Of a DNA stretch of 64,000 nucleotides, positions 34,486 through 42,788 are shown piece after piece. The stretch spans positions 124,001-188,000 of the forward strand of contig NZ_JBJKOP010000036.1 in assembly GCF_046707225.1 (NCBI RefSeq), in the 5' to 3' direction. The notes below the pieces were generated by a model. The model saw nothing but the letters and a program-made list of their open reading frames with translations. It did no database searches and was not told the origin of the DNA. Position numbers and translations under genes: made by a program. The first letter of the stretch is position 1. Each line of letters starts with the position of its first letter. The stretch comes from Caproicibacter sp046707225 (GTDB lineage Bacteria; Bacillota; Clostridia; Oscillospirales; Acutalibacteraceae).

Positions 34486-35183
34486 ATTTAGCGGAATATC
34501 TGGGTTCCAATCCTTACCCGGGAAGAGGAATTCTTCTCGGAAACAGCGAAGACGGAAAGTATGCTGTTATTGCCTATTTTATTATGGGGCGCAGCGAGAA
34601 CAGCCGGAACCGGGTCTTTGAGGAAGAAGGGCAGGGCATAAGGACACGGGCGTTCGACGAGTCAAAGCTGAGCGACCCATCCCTGATTATTTACTCGCCG
34701 GTTCGGGTTTCGGGGACTTTTACGGTTGTGACAAACGGAGATCAGACGGACACGGTCTGCGAGTATCTGGAGGCAGGCAAACCATTTGAAGAAGCGCTGC
34801 GCACACGTACTTTTGAGCCGGATGCTCCGAACTACACGCCCAGAATCTCCGGAATGGTTCAAACGGAGGCCGGGTTCCGGTTTATCCTATCAATTTTAAA
34901 AAGCGGGGACGGGTCGCCGGACTCTGCGCACCGCCAGTTCTTTGAATACGATTCCCCCGCCGCCGGGGAGGGAAGAATCATCCATACCTATTCCGGCGAT
35001 GGGAATCCGCTCCCTTCCTTTGAGGGCGAACCGGTCCGGGTCGCACTGGAAGGCGGAATAGACCAACTGACCCACGGAATCTGGAACGCTTTAAACGAAG
35101 ACAATAAAATTTCCCTGTTTGTCCGTTTTATCAACCTGAAAACAGGACTGACCGAAACAAGAATCCTGAATAAGAACCGCTGA
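34473..35183 (+). CDS. purO: IMP cyclohydrolase, PurO/IMP_cyclohyd type
   Basis: A 236-residue protein of the IMP cyclohydrolase family otherwise known from archaea (PurO-like), which closes FAICAR to IMP. The N-terminal NPYPGRGILLG, YFIMGRSENSRNRVF and the later APNYTPRISG are characteristic. It stands where the cyclohydrolase half of PurH would be expected: the next gene is a free-standing AICAR transformylase. Together the two replace bifunctional PurH. ATG overlaps purN. Confidence 0.88.
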   Translation: MQRMNLAEYLGSNPYPGRGILLGNSEDGKYAVIAYFIMGRSENSRNRVFEEEGQGIRTRAFDESKLSDPSLIIYSPVRVSGTFTVVTNGDQTDTVCEYLEAGKPFEEALRTRTFEPDAPNYTPRISGMVQTEAGFRFILSILKSGDGSPDSAHRQFFEYDSPAAGEGRIIHTYSGDGNPLPSFEGEPVRVALEGGIDQLTHGIWNALNEDNKISLFVRFINLKTGLTETRILNKNR

Positions 35184-35198
35184 GAGGGAGGAACTGGA

Positions 35199-36377
35199 AT
35201 GGCAAACGAACTGATGCTGAAATACGGTTGCAATCCGAATCAAAAGCCCGCCAGAATTTTTATGGGAAACGGCGGACCGCTGCCCGTTGAAATTTTAAAC
35301 GGCCGCCCCGGTTATATCAACTTTATGGACGCGTTCAACAGCTGGCAGCTGGTGCGGGAACTGAAGGCGGCCTGCGGTCTGCCGGCGGCTGCTTCCTTTA
35401 AGCATGTCAGCCCTGCGGGAGCGGCGCTGGGGGTTGAACTGTCCGACACGGTTAAAAAGATTTGTTTTGTGGACGACTTGGAGCTTTCTCCGCTGGCGTC
35501 GGCATATGCCGCGGCGCGCGGCGCGGACCGGATGTCCTCTTACGGCGACTTTGCGGCTTTGTCGGACGTCTGCGACGAACAGACGGCCCTTGTGCTGAAG
35601 CGGGAAGTATCCGACGGCGTGATCGCCCCCGGATACACCGAAAAGGCGCTGGAAATTCTTAAGTCAAAGCGAAAAGGCACATACAATATCATTCAAATCG
35701 ACCCGGATTACAGACCGGAGCCGGTCGAGCATAAGGATGTGTTCGGAGTCACATTCGAGCAGGGCCGCAACGAAGCTCCGATTGGCCTTGACCTGTTAAC
35801 GGATATCGTCACAAAGAACAAAGAGATTCCGGATGCAGCGAAGCGTGACCTCATCCTGTCCCTCATCGCGCTGAAATATACGCAGAGTAATTCCGTGTGC
35901 TACGCGCAGGACGGAAGAACCATCGGTGTCGGCGCCGGACAGCAGTCCAGAATTCACTGTACGCGCCTTGCGGGGAATAAAGCGGACAACTGGCTGCTGC
36001 GTCAGCACCCGAAGGTGATTGGGCTTCCGTTTGTCGCCGATATCCGCCGTCCGGACCGCGACAATACCATCGACGTTTATATCTCTGAGGATTCTCAGGA
36101 TGTGCTTGCGGAAGGAGTCTGGCAGAACTTCTTTACGGCTAGGCCGGAACCGCTTACACGGGAGGAGAAGCGGGACTGGCTGAACCGGCAGACCGGCGTG
36201 TCCCTTGGCTCCGACGCGTTTTTCCCGTTTGGGGACAACATTGAGCGTGCGCACCGGTCCGGCGTTTCCTATATCGCGCAGCCGGGCGGTTCGATCCGCG
36301 ACGACAACGTGATTGAAACCTGCGATCAATACGGAATCGCAATGGCATTCACCGGCCTTCGCCTGTTTCATCACTGA
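35199..36377 (+). CDS. purH: AICAR transformylase (PurH transformylase domain only)
   Basis: A 392-residue protein equal to the transformylase part of PurH without the N-terminal MGS-like cyclohydrolase domain. LKYGCNPNQKPAR, the catalytic KH in ASFKHVSPAGAALG and YTQSNSVCYAQDGRTIGVGAGQQSR (central QSNSVC) are conserved. It formylates AICAR with 10-formyl-THF. ATG after GAGGGAGG. It follows the PurO-type cyclohydrolase and precedes purD. Confidence 0.93.
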   Translation: MANELMLKYGCNPNQKPARIFMGNGGPLPVEILNGRPGYINFMDAFNSWQLVRELKAACGLPAAASFKHVSPAGAALGVELSDTVKKICFVDDLELSPLASAYAAARGADRMSSYGDFAALSDVCDEQTALVLKREVSDGVIAPGYTEKALEILKSKRKGTYNIIQIDPDYRPEPVEHKDVFGVTFEQGRNEAPIGLDLLTDIVTKNKEIPDAAKRDLILSLIALKYTQSNSVCYAQDGRTIGVGAGQQSRIHCTRLAGNKADNWLLRQHPKVIGLPFVADIRRPDRDNTIDVYISEDSQDVLAEGVWQNFFTARPEPLTREEKRDWLNRQTGVSLGSDAFFPFGDNIERAHRSGVSYIAQPGGSIRDDNVIETCDQYGIAMAFTGLRLFHH

Positions 36378-36405
36378 ACGGCTGAAAACGAAAGCGGGGA
36401 GAATC

Positions 36406-37665
36406 ATGAAAATATTGGTCATCGGCGGCGGCGGCCGCGAGCATGTTTTAGTAAGAAAACTAAAAGAAAGCCCGAAAGCGGAAAAAATCTACTGCGCGCC
36501 TGGAAACGGCGGAATCTCCCGCGACGCCGAATGCGTCCCGATTCCCGCGACGGATGTTGCAGGCGTCATAGCCTTTTCCAAGCAGAATCGAATCGATCTG
36601 GTTGTTGTCGCGCCGGATGATCCGCTTGCGGCAGGAATGGTGGACGCGCTGGAAAACGCGGGAATCCGGGCGTTCGGCCCAAAAGCGAATGCGGCGGAGA
36701 TTGAAAGCAGCAAGGTGTTTTCCAAACACCTGATGAAAAAATACGGAATTCCAACGGCGGATTATGAAGTGTTCGACCAACCGGACAGGGCGCTTGAATC
36801 GATTCGTAGTCGCGGAAAATTTCCGACCGTCATCAAGGCGGACGGACTGGCGCTTGGCAAGGGCGTAATCATTGCCTCCGATTTTTCAGAGGCGGAGGCG
36901 GGAATTAAGACGATTATGGAAGATAAGGTCTTCGGGTCCTCCGGAAATCGTGTGGTTGTTGAAGAGTTTCTGATCGGCCCGGAGGTCTCCGTCCTTGCTT
37001 TTACGGACGGGAAATGCGTTCGCCCGATGGTTTCCTCCAAAGATCACAAACGCGCGATGGACGGCGACAAAGGCCCCAATACCGGCGGAATGGGAACAAT
37101 CAGCCCGAACCCGTACTACACGCCGGAGCTTGCCGAACGCTGCATGAAAGAAATTTTCCTGCCGACGGTTCGTGCGATGAACGAAGAAGGCCGCCCGTTC
37201 AAGGGTTGCCTGTATTTTGGTCTGATGCTGACGCCGGACGGCCCGAAGGTGATCGAATACAATTCCAGGTTTGGCGACCCGGAGGCTCAGGTGGTGCTTC
37301 CGCGGCTGAAAACCGACCTTCTCGAGATTATGGAAGCCGTTGTGGATGAAAAACTGGAACAGCAGCCGATCGAATGGAGCGACGAAGCCTGTGCGTGTGT
37401 GGTCATGGCATCCGGAGGGTATCCGGTTCAATATCAAAAAGGCTTTGAAATCACCGGCCTCGATGAAAACGGGCAGGCGGAGAACGCTACGGTCTACCAT
37501 GCCGGAACGTCGTATCGGGACGGGAAGTTTTACACCAGCGGCGGGCGCGTGCTCGGCGTAACGGCTCTTGGCACGGATTTGCCCCGGGCGCTGGAAAAAG
37601 CGTATCGGGCCGTGTCCGGAATTCATTTTGAGGGCGCGCACTATCGGAATGATATCGGAAAATAA
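36406..37665 (+). CDS. purD: Phosphoribosylamine-glycine ligase PurD
   Basis: A 419-residue GAR synthetase. KILVIGGGGREHVLVRKL opens the N domain. The ATP-grasp core shows FPTVIKADGLALGKGVI, EEFLIGPEVSVLAFTDG, GPNTGGMGTISP and YNSRFGDPEAQVVLPRL. I chose ATG 36406 behind GCGGGGAGA; the longer frame runs into the purH end. Last gene of the cluster, followed by a strong terminator. Confidence 0.96.
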   Translation: MKILVIGGGGREHVLVRKLKESPKAEKIYCAPGNGGISRDAECVPIPATDVAGVIAFSKQNRIDLVVVAPDDPLAAGMVDALENAGIRAFGPKANAAEIESSKVFSKHLMKKYGIPTADYEVFDQPDRALESIRSRGKFPTVIKADGLALGKGVIIASDFSEAEAGIKTIMEDKVFGSSGNRVVVEEFLIGPEVSVLAFTDGKCVRPMVSSKDHKRAMDGDKGPNTGGMGTISPNPYYTPELAERCMKEIFLPTVRAMNEEGRPFKGCLYFGLMLTPDGPKVIEYNSRFGDPEAQVVLPRLKTDLLEIMEAVVDEKLEQQPIEWSDEACACVVMASGGYPVQYQKGFEITGLDENGQAENATVYHAGTSYRDGKFYTSGGRVLGVTALGTDLPRALEKAYRAVSGIHFEGAHYRNDIGK

Positions 37666-37730
37666 AATGCAGAAATAAAGAGCCGCGCTGCTTCCTGATT
37701 TGAGAGGCCGCGCTGCTCTTCCGGCTGAAA

Positions 37731-37770
37731 GGCCCGCAAAAACAGTTGAGTGTTTTTGCGGGCCTGTATT
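37731..37770. terminator. Terminator between purD and the convergent gene
   Basis: A perfect 14-bp stem GGCCCGCAAAAACA/TGTTTTTGCGGGCC with a 6-nt loop. The A and T inside the stem allow it to serve both strands. A short direct repeat GCCGCGCTGCT (near 37682 and 37708) precedes it. Confidence 0.75.
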
Positions 37771-37784
37771 TGTGTTTTTAAACT

Positions 37785-38087
37785 TTATTCTGACAGCGCT
37801 CTGCTGAGCCAGACATCCGCCAGATCCATGGCCAGATAAAGACCATTTTTTTCGCTGGTCTTTACAATCTGTTTCCGGTTCCGCACAGTCTGATCCGTCA
37901 GCATCAGCTGAATGCCAACCCGATCCGCCACGTCCATATCCTTTACTTTCTTCTTGCTCTTAATTTCCAGCCTGACGACATAACGGTCCTTCATGCTTCC
38001 GTAATAAATCACATCTCCGCAGCGCACCAACGGTTTTCCCTTATAGGTTGGAAACTGCGGTTCACCGTCATTTTGTTTATCTGCCAT
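37785..38087 (-). CDS. Conserved-looking protein of unknown function beside ireB
   Basis: A 100-residue soluble protein, ATG with a very strong GAGGAGG site. It looks beta-rich and basic in the middle (VRLEIKSKKKVKDMDVADRVGIQLM) and ends in a helix (GLYLAMDLADVWLSRAL). I do not recognise the family. It takes the place after ireB that ruvX and the DUF1292 gene occupy in many Firmicutes, but it does not resemble either. Confidence 0.7.
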   Translation of the reverse strand: MADKQNDGEPQFPTYKGKPLVRCGDVIYYGSMKDRYVVRLEIKSKKKVKDMDVADRVGIQLMLTDQTVRNRKQIVKTSEKNGLYLAMDLADVWLSRALSE

Positions 38088-38123
38088 TCGCTGTCGACCT
38101 CCTCTTCTTCATTCGTTTGGGCT

Positions 38124-38369
38124 TTATTCGCCCAGATAAGATTTTACCAATACCTGCAAAAGCTCGTCGCGGTCAATTCTGCGAATCAGGCTCCGCGCGT
38201 TGTTGTGAGTCGTAATGTAGGTGGGGTCCTCCGAAAGAATATAGCCCACAATCTGATTAATGGGGTTGTATCCTTTTTCCTTCAGAGCGTCGTATACAGT
38301 TGTGAGGATTTTCTTAATGCCTTCCTCCCGGTCGCTTTCAAGAGAAAAAGTCACCGTTTTATCGAGCAT
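38124..38369 (-). CDS. ireB: IreB family regulatory phosphoprotein
   Basis: An 81-residue UPF0297/IreB protein. MLDKTVTFSL...GIKKILTTVYDALKEKGYNPINQIVGYILSEDPTYIT (key block YNPINQIVGY) and NNARSLIRRIDRDELL are diagnostic. In Enterococcus, IreB is phosphorylated by the PASTA kinase IreK and tunes cell-wall stress and cephalosporin resistance. I chose ATG 38369 behind GGAGGTG rather than the upstream ATG at 38420. Confidence 0.92.
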   Translation of the reverse strand: MLDKTVTFSLESDREEGIKKILTTVYDALKEKGYNPINQIVGYILSEDPTYITTHNNARSLIRRIDRDELLQVLVKSYLGE

Positions 38370-38438
38370 AGGAACACCTCCAGTATTGTTCATCATACAA
38401 CAACGTGCGAGGAAATGCAAGAAATAAATTGTAAATCA

Positions 38439-40817
38439 CTAGGAGCGCAGGATGGCTCCGATGTTTTCAAGCTCCTTAATGGCCCGGTTCATCGCCGCTG
38501 TAATCTGTTCTTCCGTCAGTGTGCTGTCCGGAGAACGCAGCACAATTCGGAACGCGACGCTCTTCTTGCCCTTTTCAATTTGTTCTCCGCGATAAATGTC
38601 GAACAGTTCGATTCGTTCAAGCAGGGAGCCCGCCCCGGCGCGGATTGCCTTTTCCAGAGACATAACGGGAATTTTATCCTCGCAGATTAAGGCAAGGTCC
38701 CTTGCCACGGCCGGAAATTTGGGAAGCGGACGGTAGGTTTTATCCATGCCGGCGTTTTGGAACAGAGAATCCACATCGAGCGTAAAGCTGAACGCCCTGC
38801 AATCCATCCCGTAGTTTTCCATTACTTTCGGGTGAATTTCCCCAATGATACCCAGAGGATTGCCGCCAATGGTTAAAGCGGCGCACCGGCCGGGATGATA
38901 GGCGAATTCTTCCGGCGCGGCGGAAATGTCCCATTCTGTTACATTAAGTTTTTCCAGAAGGTCTTCGACCATACCCTTTGCGGTGAAGAAATCGGAGCCG
39001 TTCCCGTACATTCCGCAGACCAGCTCCAGCTTTTCCTCAGGCAGCTGCTCCGCCGAAGTCGGATGGTATTCCGTCGCAAGCTCGTAAAGGCACGCGGAGT
39101 CGTTTCGGTTGTTGTAATTGCGGGAGAGAATCTCCATCATAGAAGGCAGAGCGGTTGTGCGCATAATGCCGGTGTCCTCGCCAAGCGGATTTGAAATTAC
39201 GATGGAATTCCGCAGCGGAGAATCTGCGGGCATCCGGATTTTATCGTAATATTTTGGGCTGATAAAGGAATACGTCATGATTTCGCTTGCCCCGAGCGCC
39301 AACATGGTGTCGCCAATCAGCTTTTCAAATTTCTGCCCGGCGGTGTATTTGCCTTGGGCGCCGCCGCTGAGCGCGGTGGATGCAATTTTGTCGTAGCCGT
39401 AGAAACGCGCGATTTCTTCCGCGATATCGGCTTTATGAACCAGGTCGGGCCGGAAAGAAGGAACCAGAATTTCGTCGCCGTCAAATTCGCAGTCCAGCTT
39501 GGAAAGGATTGTTTTCATTTTCTCCGCGCTTAGGGATATGTCGAGAAAACGGTTGGTCCAGTCCGGCTCAAGGCGAATCCTGCGGCGCTCAGGGGAAAAA
39601 TGGCTGTCTTTCAGAATGCCGTCGGTCACGTCGCCGGCATCCAGCAGTTCCACCAGTTCGCACGCGCGGTCGAGCGCCGGAATGCAGTTGTTGGGGTCCA
39701 ACCCTTTTTCATACAGGGAGGAAGCATCCGTGCGCATGCAGAGGTCGCGCGCGGTTGTGCGGACCGATGGGCCCTTGAAGCAAGCTGATTCGAAGACGAT
39801 CGTCGTGGTGTCATCCACAATTTCGCTGTTTTCGCCGCCCATCACGCCCGCAACGGCAATGGCCCGGTTTTCATCCGCGATCACAAGATTCTTTTTACGC
39901 AGCGTGCGGGGGGTTCCGTCCAGCGTCGTGATTTTTTCACCCTCTTTGGCCCGGCGCACGGTGATTTTATGCCCCTGGATAAACCGGTAGTCAAACGAGT
40001 GCATCGGCTGGCCGTATTCCAGCATGACATAGTTTGTAATATCGACGATGTTATTAATCGGGCGCACGCCCATCGCACGGAGACGTTCGCGCAGCCAGCG
40101 CGGTGAGGGCTTGACCCTGACGTTTTTCACAACCCGCGCGGAATACATGGGGCAAAGGTCCGGCGCTTCCACCGAAACGCTTACCATCTCCGTGCCGGAA
40201 CCGTGCCCGCCTTTGACGGCGGGGGTGTGAAGCTTCAGCGGCTTATGAAACGTGGCGGCGGCTTCGCGGGCAAGGCCGATAACGGAGAAACAGTCCGGCC
40301 GGTTGGAGGTGATTTCGAATTCCACGACGGTGTCGTCAAGACCGATTGCCTCCTGAATCGGCTGGCCTGGACGGCAGTCCTCCTGAATGACAAAGATTCC
40401 GTCTTCAATCGCATAGGGAAAATCGTGTTTGGTTAACCCGAGTTCCGAAAGGGAGCAGAGCATGCCGTTGCTTTCCAGCCCGCGCAGCTTGCCCTTTTTA
40501 ATCTTTTTGCCGCCCGGCAGACACGAATTGTGAAGCGCGACGGGAACCAGGTCGCCGACTTTCAGGTTCTGCGCTCCTGTGATAATCTGAAGCGGTTCCC
40601 CGCTACCGGCGTCGGTCATTGTAATCCACATGTGGTCGGAATCCGGGTGACGTTCCAGAGAAAGAACCTTTCCGACAACGACGTTTTGAATTTCGCCGCC
40701 CTCTTTCCGCCAGCCTTCAACTTTGGAGCCGCTCATCGTCATCGCTTCCGTGAAAGAGCGGATCGGCATATCAGGAAGCTCTACAAACTCCTTGAGCCAT
40801 TTCATTGACAAATCCAT
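38439..40817 (-). CDS. pheT: Phenylalanyl-tRNA synthetase beta subunit
   Basis: A 792-residue beta chain. An OB tRNA-binding domain near 40-150 (SLERHPDSDHMWI), B3/B4 editing domain, B5 region, the catalytic-like core and a C-terminal anticodon-binding FDX-ACB domain (KFPAVARDLALICEDKIPV; SVAFRIVLRSPDSTLTEEQI, shown here by SPDSTLTEEQI). ATG behind AAGGGGGA. It follows pheS by 12 bp under the T-box. Confidence 0.96.
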   Translation of the reverse strand: MDLSMKWLKEFVELPDMPIRSFTEAMTMSGSKVEGWRKEGGEIQNVVVGKVLSLERHPDSDHMWITMTDAGSGEPLQIITGAQNLKVGDLVPVALHNSCLPGGKKIKKGKLRGLESNGMLCSLSELGLTKHDFPYAIEDGIFVIQEDCRPGQPIQEAIGLDDTVVEFEITSNRPDCFSVIGLAREAAATFHKPLKLHTPAVKGGHGSGTEMVSVSVEAPDLCPMYSARVVKNVRVKPSPRWLRERLRAMGVRPINNIVDITNYVMLEYGQPMHSFDYRFIQGHKITVRRAKEGEKITTLDGTPRTLRKKNLVIADENRAIAVAGVMGGENSEIVDDTTTIVFESACFKGPSVRTTARDLCMRTDASSLYEKGLDPNNCIPALDRACELVELLDAGDVTDGILKDSHFSPERRRIRLEPDWTNRFLDISLSAEKMKTILSKLDCEFDGDEILVPSFRPDLVHKADIAEEIARFYGYDKIASTALSGGAQGKYTAGQKFEKLIGDTMLALGASEIMTYSFISPKYYDKIRMPADSPLRNSIVISNPLGEDTGIMRTTALPSMMEILSRNYNNRNDSACLYELATEYHPTSAEQLPEEKLELVCGMYGNGSDFFTAKGMVEDLLEKLNVTEWDISAAPEEFAYHPGRCAALTIGGNPLGIIGEIHPKVMENYGMDCRAFSFTLDVDSLFQNAGMDKTYRPLPKFPAVARDLALICEDKIPVMSLEKAIRAGAGSLLERIELFDIYRGEQIEKGKKSVAFRIVLRSPDSTLTEEQITAAMNRAIKELENIGAILRS

Positions 40818-40829
40818 TTCAATTCCCCC

Positions 40830-41849
40830 TTAAAACTGATTCAGGAATCTAACGTCGTTTTCAAAAAAGAGACGCATGTCGTCCACCTTGTATTTGCGCA
40901 TGACAAGGCGCTCCAGCCCCATGCCGAACGCAAAGCCGCTGTACTCCTCCGGGTCGATGCCGCAGTTTGAGAGTACCTTCGGGTGAACCATGCCGCAGCC
41001 AAGAATTTCAATCCAGCCCTCTCCCTTGCACAGGCGGCAGCCCTCGCCGTGGCAGTGAAAGCACTGCACGTCGACTTCTGCGCTAGGCTCCGTGAACGGG
41101 AAGTGGTGCGGACGGAACCGCACGACGGAATTTTCCCCGTACATCCGGCGGATGAGAGTTTCCAGAGTGCCCTTCAGGTTTGCAAAGGTAATTCCTTGAT
41201 CGACGACCAGTCCCTCAATTTGATGGAACAGCGGGGAATGGGTCGCGTCGACGGCGTCGGAGCGATAGACGCGGCCGGGGGAGATAATCCGAATCGGCGG
41301 CTTCTGTTTTTCCATCGTGCGCACCTGAACGGGTGAAGTCTGCGTCCGCAGGACAATGTTGTCGTTGATGTAAAACGTATCCTGCGTATCGCGCGCGGGG
41401 TGGTCTTTCGGGATATTCAGAGCTTCAAAGTTATAATAGTCGAATTCCACTTCCGGACCGCTGACAATGTCGAATCCCATTCCGACAAAGATCTCCTTGA
41501 TTTCATTCAGCTCCAGATTCAGCGGGTGAGGGTGACCGAGCTTGTGGCGCTTGCCCGGCAGGGTGACGTCGATCTCCTCCATTTTCAGCCGAAGCGCGGT
41601 TTCGGCCTCGTGAAGCTCCTTTGCACGGTCCGTAAGTTCCTTTTCAATCAGCGTGCGAAGCTCATTCGCGAACTGCCCGATGACAGGCCGTTCCTGTTCA
41701 GACAGGTTTCTCATCTGTTTTAAGATTGCGGTCAATTCGCCCTTTTTTCCAAGATATTTGATTCGCAGGCTTTCAAGGCTTTGGCGGTCCTGTGCCTGGT
41801 TCAGCTCCGTTTCCGCCTTTTTACGCAGAAGCTCCAGCTGTTCTTTCAT
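40830..41849 (-). CDS. pheS: Phenylalanyl-tRNA synthetase alpha subunit
   Basis: A 339-residue class II catalytic chain. The N-terminal coiled coil (about 1-85) with KYLGKKGELT is followed by motif 1, PGRVYRSDAVDATHSPLFHQ (motif 2, core RSDAVDATH), and motif 3 SGFAFGMGLERLVMRKY (core GMGLERL). ATG 41849 chosen over the frame start at 41918, which lies in the leader terminator. Regulated by the T-box just upstream. Confidence 0.96.
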   Translation of the reverse strand: MKEQLELLRKKAETELNQAQDRQSLESLRIKYLGKKGELTAILKQMRNLSEQERPVIGQFANELRTLIEKELTDRAKELHEAETALRLKMEEIDVTLPGKRHKLGHPHPLNLELNEIKEIFVGMGFDIVSGPEVEFDYYNFEALNIPKDHPARDTQDTFYINDNIVLRTQTSPVQVRTMEKQKPPIRIISPGRVYRSDAVDATHSPLFHQIEGLVVDQGITFANLKGTLETLIRRMYGENSVVRFRPHHFPFTEPSAEVDVQCFHCHGEGCRLCKGEGWIEILGCGMVHPKVLSNCGIDPEEYSGFAFGMGLERLVMRKYKVDDMRLFFENDVRFLNQF

Positions 41850-41869
41850 TTCGGCTTCATCCTTTCTTT

Positions 41870-42125
41870 CGGTGAAAAAATAAAAAACGCTTTCCTCCCG
41901 CAAGGGACGAAAGCGCAAAGCTCCGTGGTACCACCCTGTATTTGTACTCTGACGGCCTGCTAACGGTGCCGCCCGTTGCGGCCTACTGCAAATGGTTCAG
42001 CCGCACCGCTCCAAAGGGAACTTCGCCAGTCTTATCCGCAAACGTGCTTTCAGCCGGTGACACGCTCTCTCTGCGCGGAAGAAAAGAAAGGTTACTTCCT
42101 TTATCACAGCGTTTGATTTCTGTAA
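41870..42125 (-). promoter_or_regulatory. T-box leader of pheST (Phe)
   Basis: On the minus strand the T-box sequence AGGGTGGTACCACGGAG (41921-41936 plus flank) is followed by a terminator hairpin CGCTTTCGTCCC/GGGAGGAAAGCG and a T-rich run (41875-41915). Upstream is a stem I-like region with AGTA and a TGGAGC segment. The likely specifier is TTC (42018-42020), read in GAAGTTCCC, agreeing with phenylalanine. Uncharged tRNA-Phe should favour the antiterminator and switch on pheS-pheT. Confidence 0.92.
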
Positions 42126-42130
42126 AACAT

Positions 42131-42159
42131 AATATAACACGGATTTTGTCCGAATGCAA
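42131..42159 (-). promoter_or_regulatory. Promoter of the pheST T-box transcript
   Basis: Minus-strand TTGCAT, 17-bp spacer, TATATT, immediately before the leader. Confidence 0.72.
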
Positions 42160-42217
42160 GAAAAATATCCGCAGAAGCCGGCTTGCGCAGGAATTCGAGG
42201 AAAATGGAGGGCATTCA

Positions 42218-42246
42218 TTGTAAAGAATTCATCCCTGTGCTAAAAT
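42218..42246 (+). promoter_or_regulatory. Promoter of the DUF6106-like gene
   Basis: TTGTAA, 17-bp spacer, TAAAAT, 30 bp before the start at 42276. Back to back with the pheST promoter. Confidence 0.7.
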
Positions 42247-42275
42247 AAGGGAAAAGAATTGTCAGGGGGAGAAGA

Positions 42276-42788
42276 ATGGACGTTTTTGTGGAGCAGCTGA
42301 TTAAAAAGAAATTCGGGACAAAAGATTATTTGTTTATTTTCGGAATTATTGTGCTTGGAATCATCCTTGTGCTTTTATCCGTGATCATTCTGCCGCCGAT
42401 CGCTATCTTGGTTCTGGCAGGGGTTTGCTACGGCGCCTATTATCTGATCACATCGCGGAGCATAGAATTTGAATACAGCGTGACGAACGGCGATATCACG
42501 GTCGATAAAATCATTTATCAACGGAAACGGAAACGGGTCATTTCCGTGGATGCCCATACGGTGGAGGAAATGGGAAAATATGATGCGCAGAAGCTGCTGC
42601 AAAAGAGTTTTGCTTCCCGCATCGTCGCATCGGAACGGGAAGACGGTTCCGGCGCGTGGTATTTCTGTGCCCGGGATTCCAAGTTGGGAAATGTTCTGGT
42701 CGTTTTCAGCCCGGATGAAAAAACGCTGACGGCGATTCGGCCTTTCTTGCCGAGGCAGGTGGCGAGAGATGCTTTTAATCGGTACTGA
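42276..42788 (+). CDS. DUF6106-like membrane protein
   Basis: A 170-residue protein with two adjacent hydrophobic helices (about 20-58: YLFIFGIIVLGIILVLLSV, LPPIAILVLAGVCYGAYYL) and a cytoplasmic beta-rich domain beginning IEFEYSVTNGDITVDKIIYQRKRK. I match it to the DUF6106 type from memory, with moderate certainty. ATG behind CAGGGGGAG. It overlaps the AcpS-NnrD gene by 20 bp. Function unknown. Confidence 0.72.
   Translation: MDVFVEQLIKKKFGTKDYLFIFGIIVLGIILVLLSVIILPPIAILVLAGVCYGAYYLITSRSIEFEYSVTNGDITVDKIIYQRKRKRVISVDAHTVEEMGKYDAQKLLQKSFASRIVASEREDGSGAWYFCARDSKLGNVLVVFSPDEKTLTAIRPFLPRQVARDAFNRY

Noticed and set aside
37682..37718. Direct repeat GCCGCGCTGCT twice after purD as a CRISPR-like or mobile-element repeat
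   Set aside because: Only two copies of 11 bp, with no regular spacing and no associated genes.
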